DNA from: Brachycybe producta
Taxonomy: Eukaryota; Arthropoda; Diplopoda; Playtdesmida; Andrognathidae
Direction of reading: 5' to 3'
Assembly (NCBI GenBank): GCA_036925085.1
Contig: JAUPFP010000030.1
Span: 1,116,001-1,180,000 of the forward strand
Length of the DNA stretch: 64,000 bases
This document shows positions 35,955 to 49,170 of the stretch, piece by piece (position 1 is the stretch's first letter; each line of letters opens with the position of its first letter). The notes beneath the pieces were generated by a model that was not told the DNA's origin, searched no databases, and saw only the letters and a list, made by a program, of their open reading frames with translations. The position numbers were made by a program, and so were the translations under genes.

Positions 35955-36350
35955 TTAGAAAAACTACTTTTAAAAATATTTTTAATGTACTAATTACAAT
36001 AAAAAGTGTCTCATAATTAAGAAAACACTTCCATATTTTCTTGTATTCCATTTAAACGCTCAGAAAAGAAGAAAAAGCCTTGATTGCACCCACAACTGGC
36101 AAATTGGTTTCGTCATTTTTCCGTTACCACTGATTCGACTGTGACGTTATTATCTCTTCCTTACTATTCCAATGCTAGAACAAAATACAGAATTGTACAG
36201 TTGTGGCTGGAATCAAGGCTTTTTCTACTTTTCTGAGCGTTCAAATTGAAAAAACAACAAATTACGAAGGTAGATTAATGTTTTCTTAATTATGAGATGT
36301 TTTTTTTGGTTGTAATTAAGACGTTAAAAATATTTTTAAAAGCTTTTTTT
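35955..36350. mobile_element. foldback element, about 395 bp
   Basis: The arms pair over long blocks: TTAAAAATATTTTTAA, TCTCATAATTAAGAAAAC, AACGCTCAGAAAAG, AAAAAGCCTTGATT and CCACAACTG, each present in reverse complement in the right half. There is a short unpaired centre (about 36098-36200). No target duplication identified. Confidence 0.6.
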
Positions 36351-39300
36351 CTATGTGACAATAATTTTAGCGATGTAAGCGCACCCTACCGCAGCCCGAG
36401 AACACCAAAACAAAATGTTAGTAAAAATGTATGGGAGGCAACCACATACATTATATTAATATAATAATGTATATAAAGACACCTGCAGCAGCGAAAACTG
36501 AGTGACTCCCATGAGATATATATATTTACCTCGATCGTCTCTTGATTAAAAGTCACGCTTCTGTGCTCTCAAAATTCTTTTACAGGTGCAGCTGCTCCAA
36601 GGCCTTAGAAGGTTTTTTTTTTCGTAAAAAAAAAGTATTTAAAAAAAGAAATGCCCCTTAGCTCAATTAGTTTTCTTTTTCTGAATGTAACCTTAAACAA
36701 AGGGCCCTTATTATAACATGTGTGGCAAGTTTCTAACTTGAAGTTCAACTTGGAAAAGTTGATAAATTACTCACAAAATGAGGTACAACAAATGTTCAGA
36801 AAAGTTTGTTAAAAACTAGAATACAGTTGCTAAATTGTAAGCATGCAACTCGTGTGCACGCGAACGATATATATCGATTAAAATATCAATATTTTACCAT
36901 AATAAAGAAAAATTCTTTTCAAAATTCGGGACAGTCCTGGCTAATTCTGAATGGATGGCAACACTTAACTAGAAAGGTATCAAAGTAATTGCAAGATGAT
37001 TGATGATGCCAACACGAAAATGATTTTTCACAGATAATGCAAAAGCCAAAATTTAATAATATTCGAACTAAAAAAGAAAGTTTAGTTTTTAAAGATAATA
37101 ACTGAAATGCTTAACATTCTTCGTTTAAATAACTTTAAAATAATTTTATATTTATAAACCCCGAAAAATGACTTGTTTTAATTTGATTTTTTGACAGTTT
37201 GTGAGAGACACAAAAATTAACCAACCAACACTGACTAAAATTAGTTTTACTTTTCCCACGGATTGAAATGGAGCAACAACAACAACAAAAAAACCTCCGG
37301 AATTTTTTTTTTTTGAGTGTATTTTTCGTACTTCAATGCACGATTGGCGATGTTGATAAACGTTCGAAATTTCAGAAAGTAACCACTGGAACGAATCACT
37401 TTAGAATTTCGAGATATAATCGAAAACACAAGCACCATCAATGTGACACATTAGAAGAAATTTTTACCCCCCAAATCCCCTAAAAATGTTCAATACACCG
37501 TGAAGAGGGTGTAACTTCAAAGTTGTTGCTTGTTTCATCAAGAGACAACCGAAATTCAATTTTTTTTAGCAAAAAATGAAGAAAAATTACACCTTTATTG
37601 CAGCGTGACTATCTATTTAAATGGGAATAAGAATAATAATATAAAAAACAAGCCATAATTGCCAAGGTCTATATACATTATATATACATACGAGCTCATG
37701 TATGTGTGTGTGTGTGTGTGTGTGTTCCGGTGCTTTGCCTCCGTTTCCTGTGTTGTTGTGTTCGGAGGTCAAAGTGGAACCCCCTCTTCTTTAAAAAAAA
37801 CGTCCCAAACGAGTTTAATGCCCACTTCATCATACCCTCAAAAATATCTGTCAGGGGTGCTACTCATCTCTCCGGCAGGGTACTCATCTCAAATGACATC
37901 GAGGGTTGGAGGTGGAGGCTAACTATTTGAAGATTACATAAAAGTCAGGAGTGGACTGGGCCAAGGAACGGCCTGAAATTATCATTTAAATAAATCTAAG
38001 AAAATCCATAAATCCCTAGAGCACCACCAGCACTAGCGAGCGTAACGAGCAAAACAATTTTTGATAAAGTATGCCTCTACTAGCCTAGATGGTTATGGCT
38101 TTTATTCCAAAAAAAAAAATCATTTTTCCTTTTTTGATATTTTCTACTGCTAAAAGCATTAGTTTTCTGTTCATTTTTTCATGTGATTTTTAAATTTTCA
38201 TTGCGTTTCATTATGAAATCAGACCTATAATGCAAAATCTGGTCCTTAAATTATGTGGCCCATCTGGAAAATGTCCGATTGCTCGATAGGCAAGTCCGAC
38301 CCTTAATAAAGTATCATGTGAAGGAAACTAATGAGGGTTCCGAGCATGCCAACGACCAAATAAATTAACATCCTCCAACACCCAACATATACTCCAACCA
38401 CATTATCTAAAAAGCATTGTTAGCCTCCACCTCCAACCCCCGTCGTCATATGAAATGAAATCATTTGAGTTGAAACACACCATTCCTTTAAATATACCTG
38501 TCAGGGTAAGAGTAAGGGGGTGCAAATTCATCTCTCCCATCAAATTGTATGCAATAGAAACAAGTGCATCGCTCTGATTTTTTTTCTGAAGAAATTCTAC
38601 TTAAATCACTTTACAATTTTTTTTAAAAAAAATTTGCAATAAAATTGTATATTTCATTTTTTTGTTTAGCTCAAAACACAATTATTTAGGATGCTATAAT
38701 GACGTACAAATAAATGTAAATGACCAAAACAAGAATCATTTCCTTAAATTTCCTTCTTCATCTCCAACATTTAAAAAAATGATTAAGTAAATTCAGAGCT
38801 CTTGTTCATTTTTTTCTATCTTAAATTAGACTTTTAAATATATTTAAAAAAAAAAATGTAATTACTAATTTATCATTTAAAACTCAGTGAATAAATTAAA
38901 ATTAGCCTAGAAAAAGTTTTAGCAGAATCCACCACAAACATACAAAAAAAACAAATGCTCTTTTGTTTAGTGATTTTATTTTACAAATTACAATAGGAAT
39001 GTTTGTCTAAAAATAAACGGAAACGAAGACCAATGCAACCCTCTCCCTATTCATTCCCTTTTTATCCTTCTATAAAATCAAATGAAACAGTTCGTCCGCT
39101 CATTGTCATATTTAAATTCATTCTAATAATAAATTAAAAAGATAAGCCAATTAAGAAAGAAAAAGCGGATTTCCTCGTTTTGCGCGTGCAAACTCAATGC
39201 AAAATAGCCAAAGCCAAACAATGAGGAATGATGACCGAACACGGTGACCCTGGACACACATTTTCCAATTTACAAAGTCTGTTTTGTCTGTCTCTTCTTC

Positions 39301-39703
39301 CCTATACATTTTCAACAGGGCATTCGAGTTCGGGTTTGACGATTTGGATTTTATTTGGATTTAAGGATAAATGAAACAGATTTGGATTTACTTGTATTGC
39401 AAATTTAATAATTTGAATTTATAGTAATATATATTTTAATATGGTTTTAAAAATATTTTGTTAGATTTGGATTTGGAAATTCGATATGAAATGTACCAAT
39501 GAAGATTTGGATTTGATTCATTCTACTTTCAAATAAACAAACTCAACAGTCTCATTCGCGCACCTTCTGGTTATCAGGACGAAACTTCGCAAAGTTAAAT
39601 CCTATGACCGTGCTCCGGGTAACATAGGGTACCCCCGTTGTCCCTGACAACACAACACACATACACACACAAGACAGACAGATATTCACAGAAGGTCCTC
39701 CAT
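36351..39703. other. gene-less stretch with R5 modules
   Basis: R5 appears on the - strand near 37900-37925 and on the + strand at 38418-38450 (GTTAGCCTCCACCTCCAAC). Other features are a TG array at 37703-37724 and repeated GATTTGGATTT words at 39340-39520. No exon supported. Confidence 0.45.
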
Positions 39704-39860
39704 TATAGAAATGGTACAATGAAGGGCTGCAAGATATGCTAACGGTGAATACATGTATTCAAACAGAGAAACCCTCGATCATGCTCGATGAACAACTTCT
39801 GTGTGAATTAATAGCAAACCGTAGAGCTAAGCAAGGCCTTGCCCCTTCTTGAATTTTCGC
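39704..39860 (+). pseudogene. LINE reverse-transcriptase C-terminal remnant, broken
   Basis: Translation gives EMVQ, a stop, then RAARYANGEY, resembling the VQRRAARY word downstream of the RT domain in CR1/Jockey-type LINEs. Stops and at least one frameshift follow. Similar sequence occurs near 20380. A decayed fragment, moderate to low certainty. Confidence 0.4.
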
Positions 39861-41419
39861 ATTGTTAGATGGAATTCTTACCAGAAATCCCCTGTATAAG
39901 CAGAAATGGTCATCCGAAGCAAGAAAATGATCAAAAAAGGATGTCTGTATGTCCATACGTCCGGAACCCCGAGTTTGTGGAAATTGTGGGTCGAACAACT
40001 CAAGAACGGAATGAGATAGAGTTCATTTCAGTGCTTTTCAGGGTATCTAGAAGACTCATTTTTTGCCATTTTTTACTTTTTTGAATTTTTGGTCCTCGGA
40101 AGTCTGTTGGGCCCTCCTGAGTTCATTTCAGTACTCAGTTGTGATTTAGGACAAATTCAATTTGAAGATGATTTTTCTAAATGACATTCATTAATGATTG
40201 GGAATTATTCCCAGCCACAAAGGCTCTCGAGCTGCTTGAAGGTGTGTTGAGTTGAATTGAATTACAATTTCAAGCTAGAAAAACAAGTAGCAGTGACTAC
40301 CTTCAGATTTTTGGCAGATGCGACGGAACGGGCATATTTGCCCAAAATTCGTAATATAAAAATATATGACCACCAAATATATGAACCACCACAACAGTTT
40401 CAATTTAAAATATATTTTGCCCATCTATTTCTAGTCAACTATAAACATGTTAAAGTGAGGGTTAATGGTCAGTCCCCAGTAGCTATAACAAATTAAAAAG
40501 GCTCATAATTAAAGGCTGTGTTGGTTGTTTAAAAACCATGAGAAAAACCAAGTTGCAAATCATTAATTACTAACTGCGCCCATGTTTGACACGTGACCAA
40601 TAACGGTCTGACTTTTGACGGCCATATTTTATATCTAATTTTTTTTCTTCACTGGTTACGAAATAATAATAAAAAAATATTATATAGGAACTCCAGAGGC
40701 AACGAAATTAGCCAAAAAATTGGGTAAAAAACCGCCTGTCAAAATGTATAAAATATATATCTAGGGAAAAAGGAGGAGACAATAAAAAATGGTTTTATAA
40801 TAACAATTTAGAATCTTATCTTAAAGCAAGAGAAAAAAAAACAGAAATTGTCTTCAACAGTGTGATATAAAAAAATTTCTTTCAAGAAGTTTAAGAAAAT
40901 CCCCCCCAAAAAATCTATATAAAGAAAATTGCTTTTGGAAGTGAACTGACAAGAAACACATCAAAATACATTTTAAAATAATATGAACAAAGTGGCGAAA
41001 CAAAAATGCCGCTCACTCATTCACTCACTCACTGCAGAACAAAAAATATTAGTAAAGAAAAAAAAACGGAAAGACGCCCTAAATAATAGCACAAAAAATT
41101 TAAAATTACTTCAAAATTAGGCTTCAATTAAAAAGTGTGTCTTATCATGTAGAATTCAAAACTCATGGCTAGTGGGGTATTTTATATTAAATATTTCATT
41201 TTACTTAGGACGTCCCATCATGCAAGTAATCCCCCCCCCTTCTCTTTTCCAGAGACCCAATTCGTCCCCTTTTTTATTGTGGTAAAATCAATCTAGGTAT
41301 CAAATTTTCATTTTACATGAGTTTTCTAGGCTAATTTAATGTATTTTCCCTGAGGATGAAAAGGCTGTGTGTATGAGAGGTTTCTCCCAATTTAGGGAGG
41401 TTTGTTTAATATTTAGGGG
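39861..41419. other. gene-less stretch
   Basis: Unclassified AT-rich sequence. 40124-40260 is a partial near-palindrome with GAGTTCATTTCAGT repeated at 40018 and 40119. No host exon supported. Confidence 0.4.
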
Positions 41420-41922
41420 CAAGTGACGAAAGCTAAATCTGAAAATGACTAAATTATGCAGAAAATAGCAGGATGCGGGTTGACAGTGTTTTTTTTAATT
41501 TTAAATGGATATATTTATTGTACTAATAGATTTAGGGACTTGATTGCGTTAAGACCCCTCATTACACGTACACATAATGTGAGGATCGCACCACTGTGGC
41601 ATAAGGGCAATTGTAGAAGAGCTTACTTTTTTAATAGATTCATTCCTTTGTGGAATAGTTTGCCAAGCGATATGGTTGAGTCTGTTAAAAGTCTGTTAAA
41701 AGTTTTAAATATAAACTAAGTTGAAATTGTTAAATTTTGTTCAGTCCTCTGCATTCATATAAATTGTTTGTAAAAGTTTATTGTAAATGTACTATTTTTA
41801 TTGCTAATTTTTGTATTACTTGTGACAAACAATGTATTGTCTGTTGTGCATATTGCTTTTTGTACCATTTATGTAGCTACATGTCAGCAGAGTCTTGTAC
41901 TCCTTTGTGGTAAATAAATAAA
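41420..41922 (+). pseudogene. 5'-truncated non-LTR retrotransposon (LINE) 3' end
   Basis: An open stretch at 41456-41719 contains RTHNVRI and FFNRFIPLWNSLPSDMVES, the characteristic C-terminal end of CR1/Jockey/RTE-like ORF2 proteins. A 3' UTR of about 200 bp follows, ending in TAAATAAATAAA (41911-41922), a typical LINE tail. The RT and endonuclease domains are missing, as expected for a 5'-truncated copy. Confidence 0.7.
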
Positions 41923-43349
41923 TTTCTGCGAGCATAGCGAGCCGTATAAAATAACAGCAAGTTTTAATATGATGCACAACAGTGGCTCAAATAAGAAATT
42001 TGGCTTTCGAATTGAGGGCAAGTGACCTCTTGCCAGTATCTGTGGGTGCCCATGTATACATACTAGAATATACAAATGTATAATAGTGCTATTGCACAAT
42101 AAGGAGCCATTATTATATCCCCTATTTTGGTTAGATGTTTGACTTTTGGAGGCGGCTGACTTTAATTAAGCACACCTAGCTTATATATAAAATCTCTTGA
42201 GTTTTGAAGCAAATTTCAAATTCTCCAGGTTTTCAACGTTGGTGAAAGAAAAGAAAAAACACCTTATAATGTGTGCATTCTCAATTTCCATCAGACTGGA
42301 TTAAATATATGTGACGTTGATAGAATATTTGACTTGAACTAACTTTTTAAATTTCGAAATAAGAAATAAATCTAAAAATAAACTTCTTTCAAAATCAGTA
42401 TTTTTAGAATGAAAATTACAGCAAAAAAAAAAAAAAGAAACCTGAAGGGAAGAAAAAGTTGAGGGTTGTAATATGCTTCTCTGTGGGTGGTAAAGTCAGG
42501 TAGAAATTCAACACCACCCAAAAAAACTCCTTAAGAGAATTGTCTTCTTAATAGAAGAAAGAGGGGTGTAAAAATCATTGCCCAGAGAAAGAGATAAGAA
42601 AAAATGTCTAAAACAGCATCCTTTTAGGTGGAGAGAGAGAGAGAGAGAGATAAAAACCTCTTGACCCGAAAGAAAAAGTCATGGCTGATGGTCAAGAAGT
42701 TCAGAGTCTTCTACTCATTGGTCAATTGTATATAAGGTGCACTCTCTCTTTCACTCAGCACGAGACCTGTTTACTTTCTGTCAAAAAGCAAAAAAGCAAA
42801 AAAATGCTGTCTCAGATGATGAGGATGACCCATGTCGGCCACTGTCCATCAGTGGTCAACATACAAAACAAAAACAGAAATACACCAGGTGTATGTAGTC
42901 AATGAACAAAAAAATTTCGCGTAAAGCTCTTTATTTAAAAAAAATTGACCCTCTTAAAAAAGGGCATGACAAAATAACAACAATGCTTTTTTTTTTTTGG
43001 TTAGTTGAAATCAAGATTTTACATAATGTAAGATGAGGGAGATTTTTTTTTAACAAAAAATCATTTGTCCAGGGCATCTTTTTTCCCTTGTTGTTTATTT
43101 TGAACTTTTCATATAAAGAGCATCCATCTGTTATTCCCGTTAGAAATACACACACTTGAATAACTATTTATAAGTTGATTTTGTAGTGTCCACTCACTGG
43201 TCCACTGTATTAAGGGGTCAGGTATTAAACAATATGCACCTATTATGATACATAAGGTCAGGAGGGATTTCTTACAGGCTTTGACTTCTGAAAATGTTAC
43301 CTCTTAACAATAGTTAGGCCTGGTTCAGACCAAAAACCTCATGTGGCAT
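41923..43349. other. gene-less stretch
   Basis: Contains a GA array at 42632-42650 and AT-rich spacer. No exon or classified repeat seen. Confidence 0.45.
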
Positions 43350-43700
43350 TAAGGTAGTTTGAAAGTGTAAACGACTCTCGAACACTGTTCATTCTGCCTT
43401 TCAATTGCAAAATGAAGAAAAACTTGAATGTGTTTTAGAAACTAGAAAAAGTAGCTCAATCTCTGAAGAGAGTATTTCTAGTTGATATCTTTCAAAATAA
43501 GCTTTTTAGAGACAGAAATTAAAAAATATTGTCTACTTAAGGTTAAGACTTTTTTTATATATATAAAGTGACATTTTAAGTGCATATTTTGAAAGATACC
43601 AACATGATAATACCATTCTAGTTTATAAACATTTTAAGTTATTCTTCAATTTACACATGAAAGACAGAGTAATGAAGAGTTTGGCTGACGTTTTACACTT
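43350..43700. mobile_element. R2 foldback element
   Basis: It begins TTAAGGTAGTTTGAAAGTG, then GTGTTTTAGAAACTAGAAAA and GATATCTTTCAAAATAAGCT. The second half is complementary but shortened. Confidence 0.65.
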
Positions 43701-43734
43701 TACTACATTCTCAAACACTGACTAAACTGTCTTA

Positions 43735-44016
43735 AAAGGTGCAAACGAAGAACTTGAAATGTGCTTTAGAAACTAGAATGGTAACTCAATGTTGCTATTA
43801 TTGAAAATAAACTTTTTAGTTGGGTCATTTTTAAACTGAGATAAAAAGCTTATTTTGTAAGATATCAACACAATAAAACCCTTAAGTGATTAAGCTACTT
43901 CCTTCTAGTTTATAAAACACATTCAAATATTTCTTTAAACACCTGAAAGACAGAACAAACAAAGAGTTCGAGAGCCCCCCCCCCCCTATTTTACACTTTA
44001 AAACCACCTTAAGGTA
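43735..44016. mobile_element. R2 foldback element with intact right terminus
   Basis: The left part has GTGCTTTAGAAACTAGAATG and the middle is palindromic. The right end TTTACACTTTAAAACCACCTTAAGG is the complement of the left TIR seen at 61042. A C14 tract sits at 43976-43986. Confidence 0.65.
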
Positions 44017-44901
44017 AAGTCCCTCTCTACTGAGCATGTGCAAGATGTAATCACTGAAGTATTATTTACTTGGATTGGTGTATTTGAACCGTGGACATGC
44101 GCAGTAGAGAGCGATCTTAAACTACATTAAATTCATGGTCTGAACCAAACCTTAAGACCTCTGTTATTTTCACAATAATAGAGTTAAATAGAGAGACTAA
44201 AATTGTGTCCTCCATTTGTATTATGAACAACATCATCATTATTCATGAGTCAACAATTATTTTGTGCTTAGAAAACTTCCACCCCGTCCCGTAATAATTT
44301 CATTTATCTCTCCCCTCATTTTTCAGGACATGAATACAAAAAAAACTATGAAAACGGTTTCTAGAAACAGCTTATAAATGAATTTCAAGATTTATTTAAA
44401 ACTTAAGAGTGAAGAAAAAGCTGCAGAATAATTTTCATTTTAATATTTTTAAAAATAAAAATTGTATACACAATTTATTCATTTATTTGATGACTTAAAT
44501 TAAATGCTCAAGACCTAAACAAAGATTAGGACCTGACTCAAAAAAGCCCGAAACTATAACTATAGGGTGTTACTAGTTGGCGTTGGATCCAAATTACAAC
44601 AAAATAAAAAAGAAATAATCGGTTAATTAAATTAGTCTGAACTCACTTGTGTTTGGTCTTTTTTTTACTAGAAAAAACGTCATTCTCACCAGGGTAAATA
44701 TACAAATTTGCAAGGAATTTTTTTCATAATTATTTCCAATTTGTTTCGAATAACAGAAATGCAATTTCCAGAAACAAAAATTTCTAACAATTAAAATAGG
44801 TTAAAATCATTATTACCAAGCTTTAAAGTTTCAAAATCACTTCCATTAATTAGCAGCTATGGTTTATATCTAGGTGCAAAACGTATTTTTATGATGATTT
44901 T

Positions 44902-44956
44902 TAGAAATTTCATAAAAGTTAATGTTTAAAACATTAACTTTTATGAGATTTCTAAA
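44902..44956. repeat. near-perfect hairpin
   Basis: TAGAAATTTCATAAAAGTTA and its complement, with one mismatch (TTTCAT against ATGAGAT), form a stem of about 25 bp around a very short AAAA centre. Confidence 0.75.
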
Positions 44957-47689
44957 AAAAATGTTTTCAGTGCTATTTTTCTAACTTTTTTATCCAAAAA
45001 AAAAAGCAAAAAACTTGATAATTTTTAAACTGCTATAAAAAAGTTTATTATAAAGATATTATTGTGGAATTTGTTTTTCCATCTTCGTTTACTCTTCTAG
45101 TTTCAAAAGAATCTTTTCTTAAGTCCAATCCAAACTGATCTTAAGTGGCCATTGTAGCCATAACTAATCACAGGACCAACTGAGGTAGCCTTCCCCACCT
45201 CAGCAAATAACCTCGTAAGACCTTCTAGCTTTTAATAAGCAAATATTATTTTTTATTATTAATTATCGCAATAACTAAGAATTCTAAATTAACTTTATAA
45301 TAAAAAAGTAGCTCACGGAAAAATGTTTCAAAAAATCAAAACCAAAAAAAAAATGAAGCCGTCCATCAAGATATTAATTTAGGAAACTCCAGGCAATAAA
45401 TCGCCCTGTTGCAGGTAGAAATGGAAGAGAGAAAAAAATCTCCTGAAGGAAAATTAAAATTCAAAAAGTCATTCCCAAAGTAAATTTTTGGAAGGTTCTT
45501 TATATTGAAACAAAAAAAACACAGGTAAAAAAAGGAGAAGCAAAAATTGTATAAAGAAGAAGGCCCTACAGGTAAAAATTGTTTGTTAGTAATCCAATTA
45601 GCGTTCAGCCACACCATCAACATGAAAATCAATTAAGTTCACCAACTTGTTAACAATGGGGAAAAAAACATAAAGATTAATTTCTTCTGTCCATAAAGGA
45701 GGAATGTGTTCATCGTTAAAATAATGAAAAATTATTCTTTTTCACCATTCTTTGCAGGAGGTTCTTCAAAATTTAACAAGGGAAGAAGAAAAGATCCATT
45801 CATTCTGAAATTTCTTCTCAAAACTTGGCATTACAAATTCTGGAATTCAACATTCTGAAAAAACATTATCATCTAATTTGTACTTTTATCTACTTTATTA
45901 ATATACAAAGGGAGAAATCTATACAAAAACAAACTTCTTTTTATCAAATGAACTGTTTCAATGTGTAAACCCTGAAACATGTTAAGAAAATTCTCAAGAA
46001 ACTCGTGAAATTCACAAAAAGAAAAGCTACATCCAATGTATAGACTAGAATGTACTATTGTCTTTCCATACGTTTGCATATTTAGGATGGTGTATTAAAG
46101 TGTAAATAACTCTCAAACTCTGTTTATTCTATCTTTCTTAAGAGAAACTTCAACGTGTTTTAAAAACTAGAAAGGTAGCTCGATCACTACATCGCATACT
46201 TTCATGCTAATCTCTTTCAAAATAAACTTTTAATAAACATTTTATATATTTTTTAACTTTCTCCTAAAATACAAAATAATCGAAGTTCGAAAATCATAAA
46301 ACCACCTAATGTATTAACTCGACTCAAACGAATCAATGAATTCATGGGGAGGTTGTGACATTAATGTAACATTTACTTTCATTTCGTGCAAATTGCACGA
46401 CGGGTTTACTTATTTGTAAAATTCTAATAAACTTCGTGTATAGTTTCTTAGAAAAAAATAAGAAAAACTTCGAAAATCCACCTTTTAGCTAAAAATATGT
46501 CAAAAGAGAAGTTTCAAGCAGGTGTTTTTCTTAGCTGTTCAACATTTTCAAAACATGTATATAAATGAATCTTCAAAACTTGGATTTTTAAATTCGTGTG
46601 TGTGTTTGTCAATAATGTAGTTTGCAACGAATTCCCACCACTTTTATATCATAAAAACCCCTTTTTTAAAGGTACATATAGATTTCTACATAAAAGAATT
46701 TTAAAAAAAACCTCATAATCTGTTCTTTTCAACATCTTAATCCAGTTAATCTTAACCGTGAAAAGGATTAAAGTTGAGAAGGACACAGTCAAAAATTCAA
46801 TTTTTCGTTTTTCAAAAAAAAAAAACCCTTTCTTTTCTATACTTTTAAAGTAAAATCTATTTGGCACTTCTCTTCTCAAGTCAAAGAAAGGGGTAAAAAA
46901 CCGTGTAATGAAAGGGGGTTTTCACCTTTTTCCTCCACATAAAACTACCTCAAACACCGCAAATTATCAATCTTTCTTTATTTCACACGTTCTATTCCAA
47001 AAGAAAAGATTAAAACTGGACTCGAGAGAGAGACACAAATCACCGTCTCCAAATAATAAATTTACAGGTGGGAAAAACAGACGTCCCACTGAGTAATCAA
47101 AGTAATGCAATTCTACCCCTTTCAAACCCCGCTTTTTGGGGAACTTTTCTCTCCTTTCCCCTAAAGACCCCCCTCTTTAAGCAGATCATCATCATCATCA
47201 CAAGGCAAATCCTCACTTAAATCACACCATATTATCAATAATAACATATCTTAAAGAAGAATTATCATCTTCTTTAAAAATAATTCAAATTCTATTGTGA
47301 ATAACTTTATTACTAAAAATAGATATGTAGGGCTGGCACGGAAAAACTAACCCGGACTGGACATTGCAAGGAGTGACAGATTAAAAAGCTCTTTTGACCG
47401 TTGGCGAAACGGCTACATCAAGAATCGGCCTAACGGTTCCTTTTCGGTTACCATTGGTGGACAGGCCAGGAAAGAGGGCGGGCGGGAGGAGGGCCAGACG
47501 GGCCACTTGGTATGGGCCTACGATTTTCAGGGCGGCCTACTCATTTTGGTATTAAGCCTTTAAAGGTGTTCCTAGCGGCATTAAAGCTCAACAAAAAAAA
47601 AACTCCGAAATGATTGTTTTCAGAACTGTTTCACAGTTTTCTTCTGAAAAAACGACAACGTTTCTAGTTTCTAACTTCTAGTTTCAAAT

Positions 47690-47752
47690 AAATGTTAAAA
47701 TTATTTCGTAAGTTGCTTAAAAAAAGCAACTTACGAAATAATTTTAACATTT
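47690..47752. repeat. perfect 29-bp-stem hairpin
   Basis: The left arm 47690-47718 is the exact complement of 47724-47752, with a 5-nt A loop. Outer GTTTCAAAT and ATTTGAAAC extend the stem after a small bulge. The flanks resemble R2 centres (TTCTAGTTT), so this may be an internally deleted R2. Confidence 0.8.
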
Positions 47753-48564
47753 ACTGTATTTGAAACTGGAAGAGTAATAATATTCTTCATAATGATAACT
47801 TTAAAAAGAAACTTTATATTAATTACAAGTTTGAAAAAGTCAAAGGGACAAAAAAACTGTTTAACAATTTAAAACAATTTAAAACTTGTCATTCTTTTTT
47901 CTTTAAAAAATATCATCATAAAAATTCTTTATGCGCATTCGAGTTTACTCTTGTTATTTTTCATATAAATTTAAAAAAAGACTGTCATAAATTAAATTTT
48001 TTAAAAAATGGGGCAAAATTCGCCTCCTTTTTATGACTTGAGACTTAAAAGTGGTCAATTTATTTTTCATTTAAAAGCACCGCAATTTCCATTTTATATA
48101 AAGAACCTCTTGAAAACAAAAGTTTATTAAAAGTTTGAAAAAGACAAAAGGAACAGATAAAAACAGGTGAAAAATGAAAATTGACAATTCAAAACTTGTC
48201 AACTCAAAAATATCATCCTAAAAATACTTTATGTGCATTCGAGTTTACTCTTGTTACTTTTTCAAATAAATCTAAAGTTACTTTCATAAATTGCTTTAAA
48301 AAAGTTCTCAAAAATGAATAAAATTTGACCCCGCCTTATGGCAGGACCCATGTGGTCAGTTGTTGTTGTTTTTTTTTAGAAAAATTTCAAACCAACGCCA
48401 ATATCCATTAATATAACGAATATCGCGGTGCTTTTGAACTTAAAATTTTATATAACTAACTCTCTTTAAAAAAAGAAACTTTTTATTAGAAGTTTAAAAA
48501 GACAAAAAAGAAAAGTTATTTTTCAGATAAATCTTAAAATTCCTTTAAAATCGTTTATAAACAG

Positions 48565-49170
48565 CTGATTTTCGAACTTCTGTCCTTCAGAAGAGCAAAA
48601 TTAAAAATATAACTACAAAAGCCTTTTAGAAACTGGAACGACAGATTAATCACTTAAATTTACTTTCATGTTGATGATATCTTTCAAAATAAACTTTTTA
48701 TAAACAAAAATTTTAAAATGTGTGATTTTTAAACTGACATAAAAAACTTATTTTAATCAAGAAAATAACCTAATACCTAATACACACACCTGATTAATTT
48801 AAATGCATTTAAATGCAATAAACGTGTTCTACAGAGCCCCCTATGAAAGGCAAACAACCAGCATGTCCAATTCAGTTAATAATCTGAAAATATTGAGTTA
48901 ATACTTAAATATAATATAGAAACTACTGATTTGGTTATTTCAATTTAAAATATTAATAATAAAGTCAATTTTTATTTGATTCATGGTGTCCTTAACTGGA
49001 TTCCGTATAATTCACTTAAACACATTTAATTCGAATTCATTTAACTCATGTGTGTAAGACCCTATACTCGGTATTCGGTACATTCCAGTTTCTTTTCATT
49101 TTGCACCTGAATGACACAAATGATCCAAGTTTATACACTTAAAAAAAACACCACCTTCTCGAAAAATGGA
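48565..49170. mobile_element. R2 foldback element split by R1 copy 4
   Basis: The left part (48590-48770) has TTTTAGAAACTGGAACGACA and CATAAAAAACTTATTTT. The right part resumes near 49079 with ACATTCCAGTTTCTTTTCAT and GCACCTGAATGACA. The insert is the R1 copy. Confidence 0.6.
48774..49072 (-). mobile_element. R1 MITE, copy 4
   Basis: Starts TACCTAATACACACACC after TAA; the inner sequence (ATTCCGTATAATTCACTTAA) matches other copies. The right terminus is rearranged (GTGTGTAAGACCC), so its duplication cannot be read. Confidence 0.7.

Larger units (their letters stand above)
44017..48564. other. gene-less stretch with hairpins and an R2 copy
   Basis: Two strong hairpins are listed separately. 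46085-46310 is a diverged R2 element (AAAACTAGAAAGGTAGCTCG). 47330-47560 is a GC-richer patch with no reading frame of note. 47880-48320 contains two diverged copies of CATTCGAGTTTACTCTTGTTA. No exon supported. Confidence 0.4.

Noticed and set aside
47690-47752. MicroRNA precursor
   Set aside because: The stem is perfect with a 5-nt loop and the flanks resemble R2; authentic precursors usually have larger loops and mismatches.
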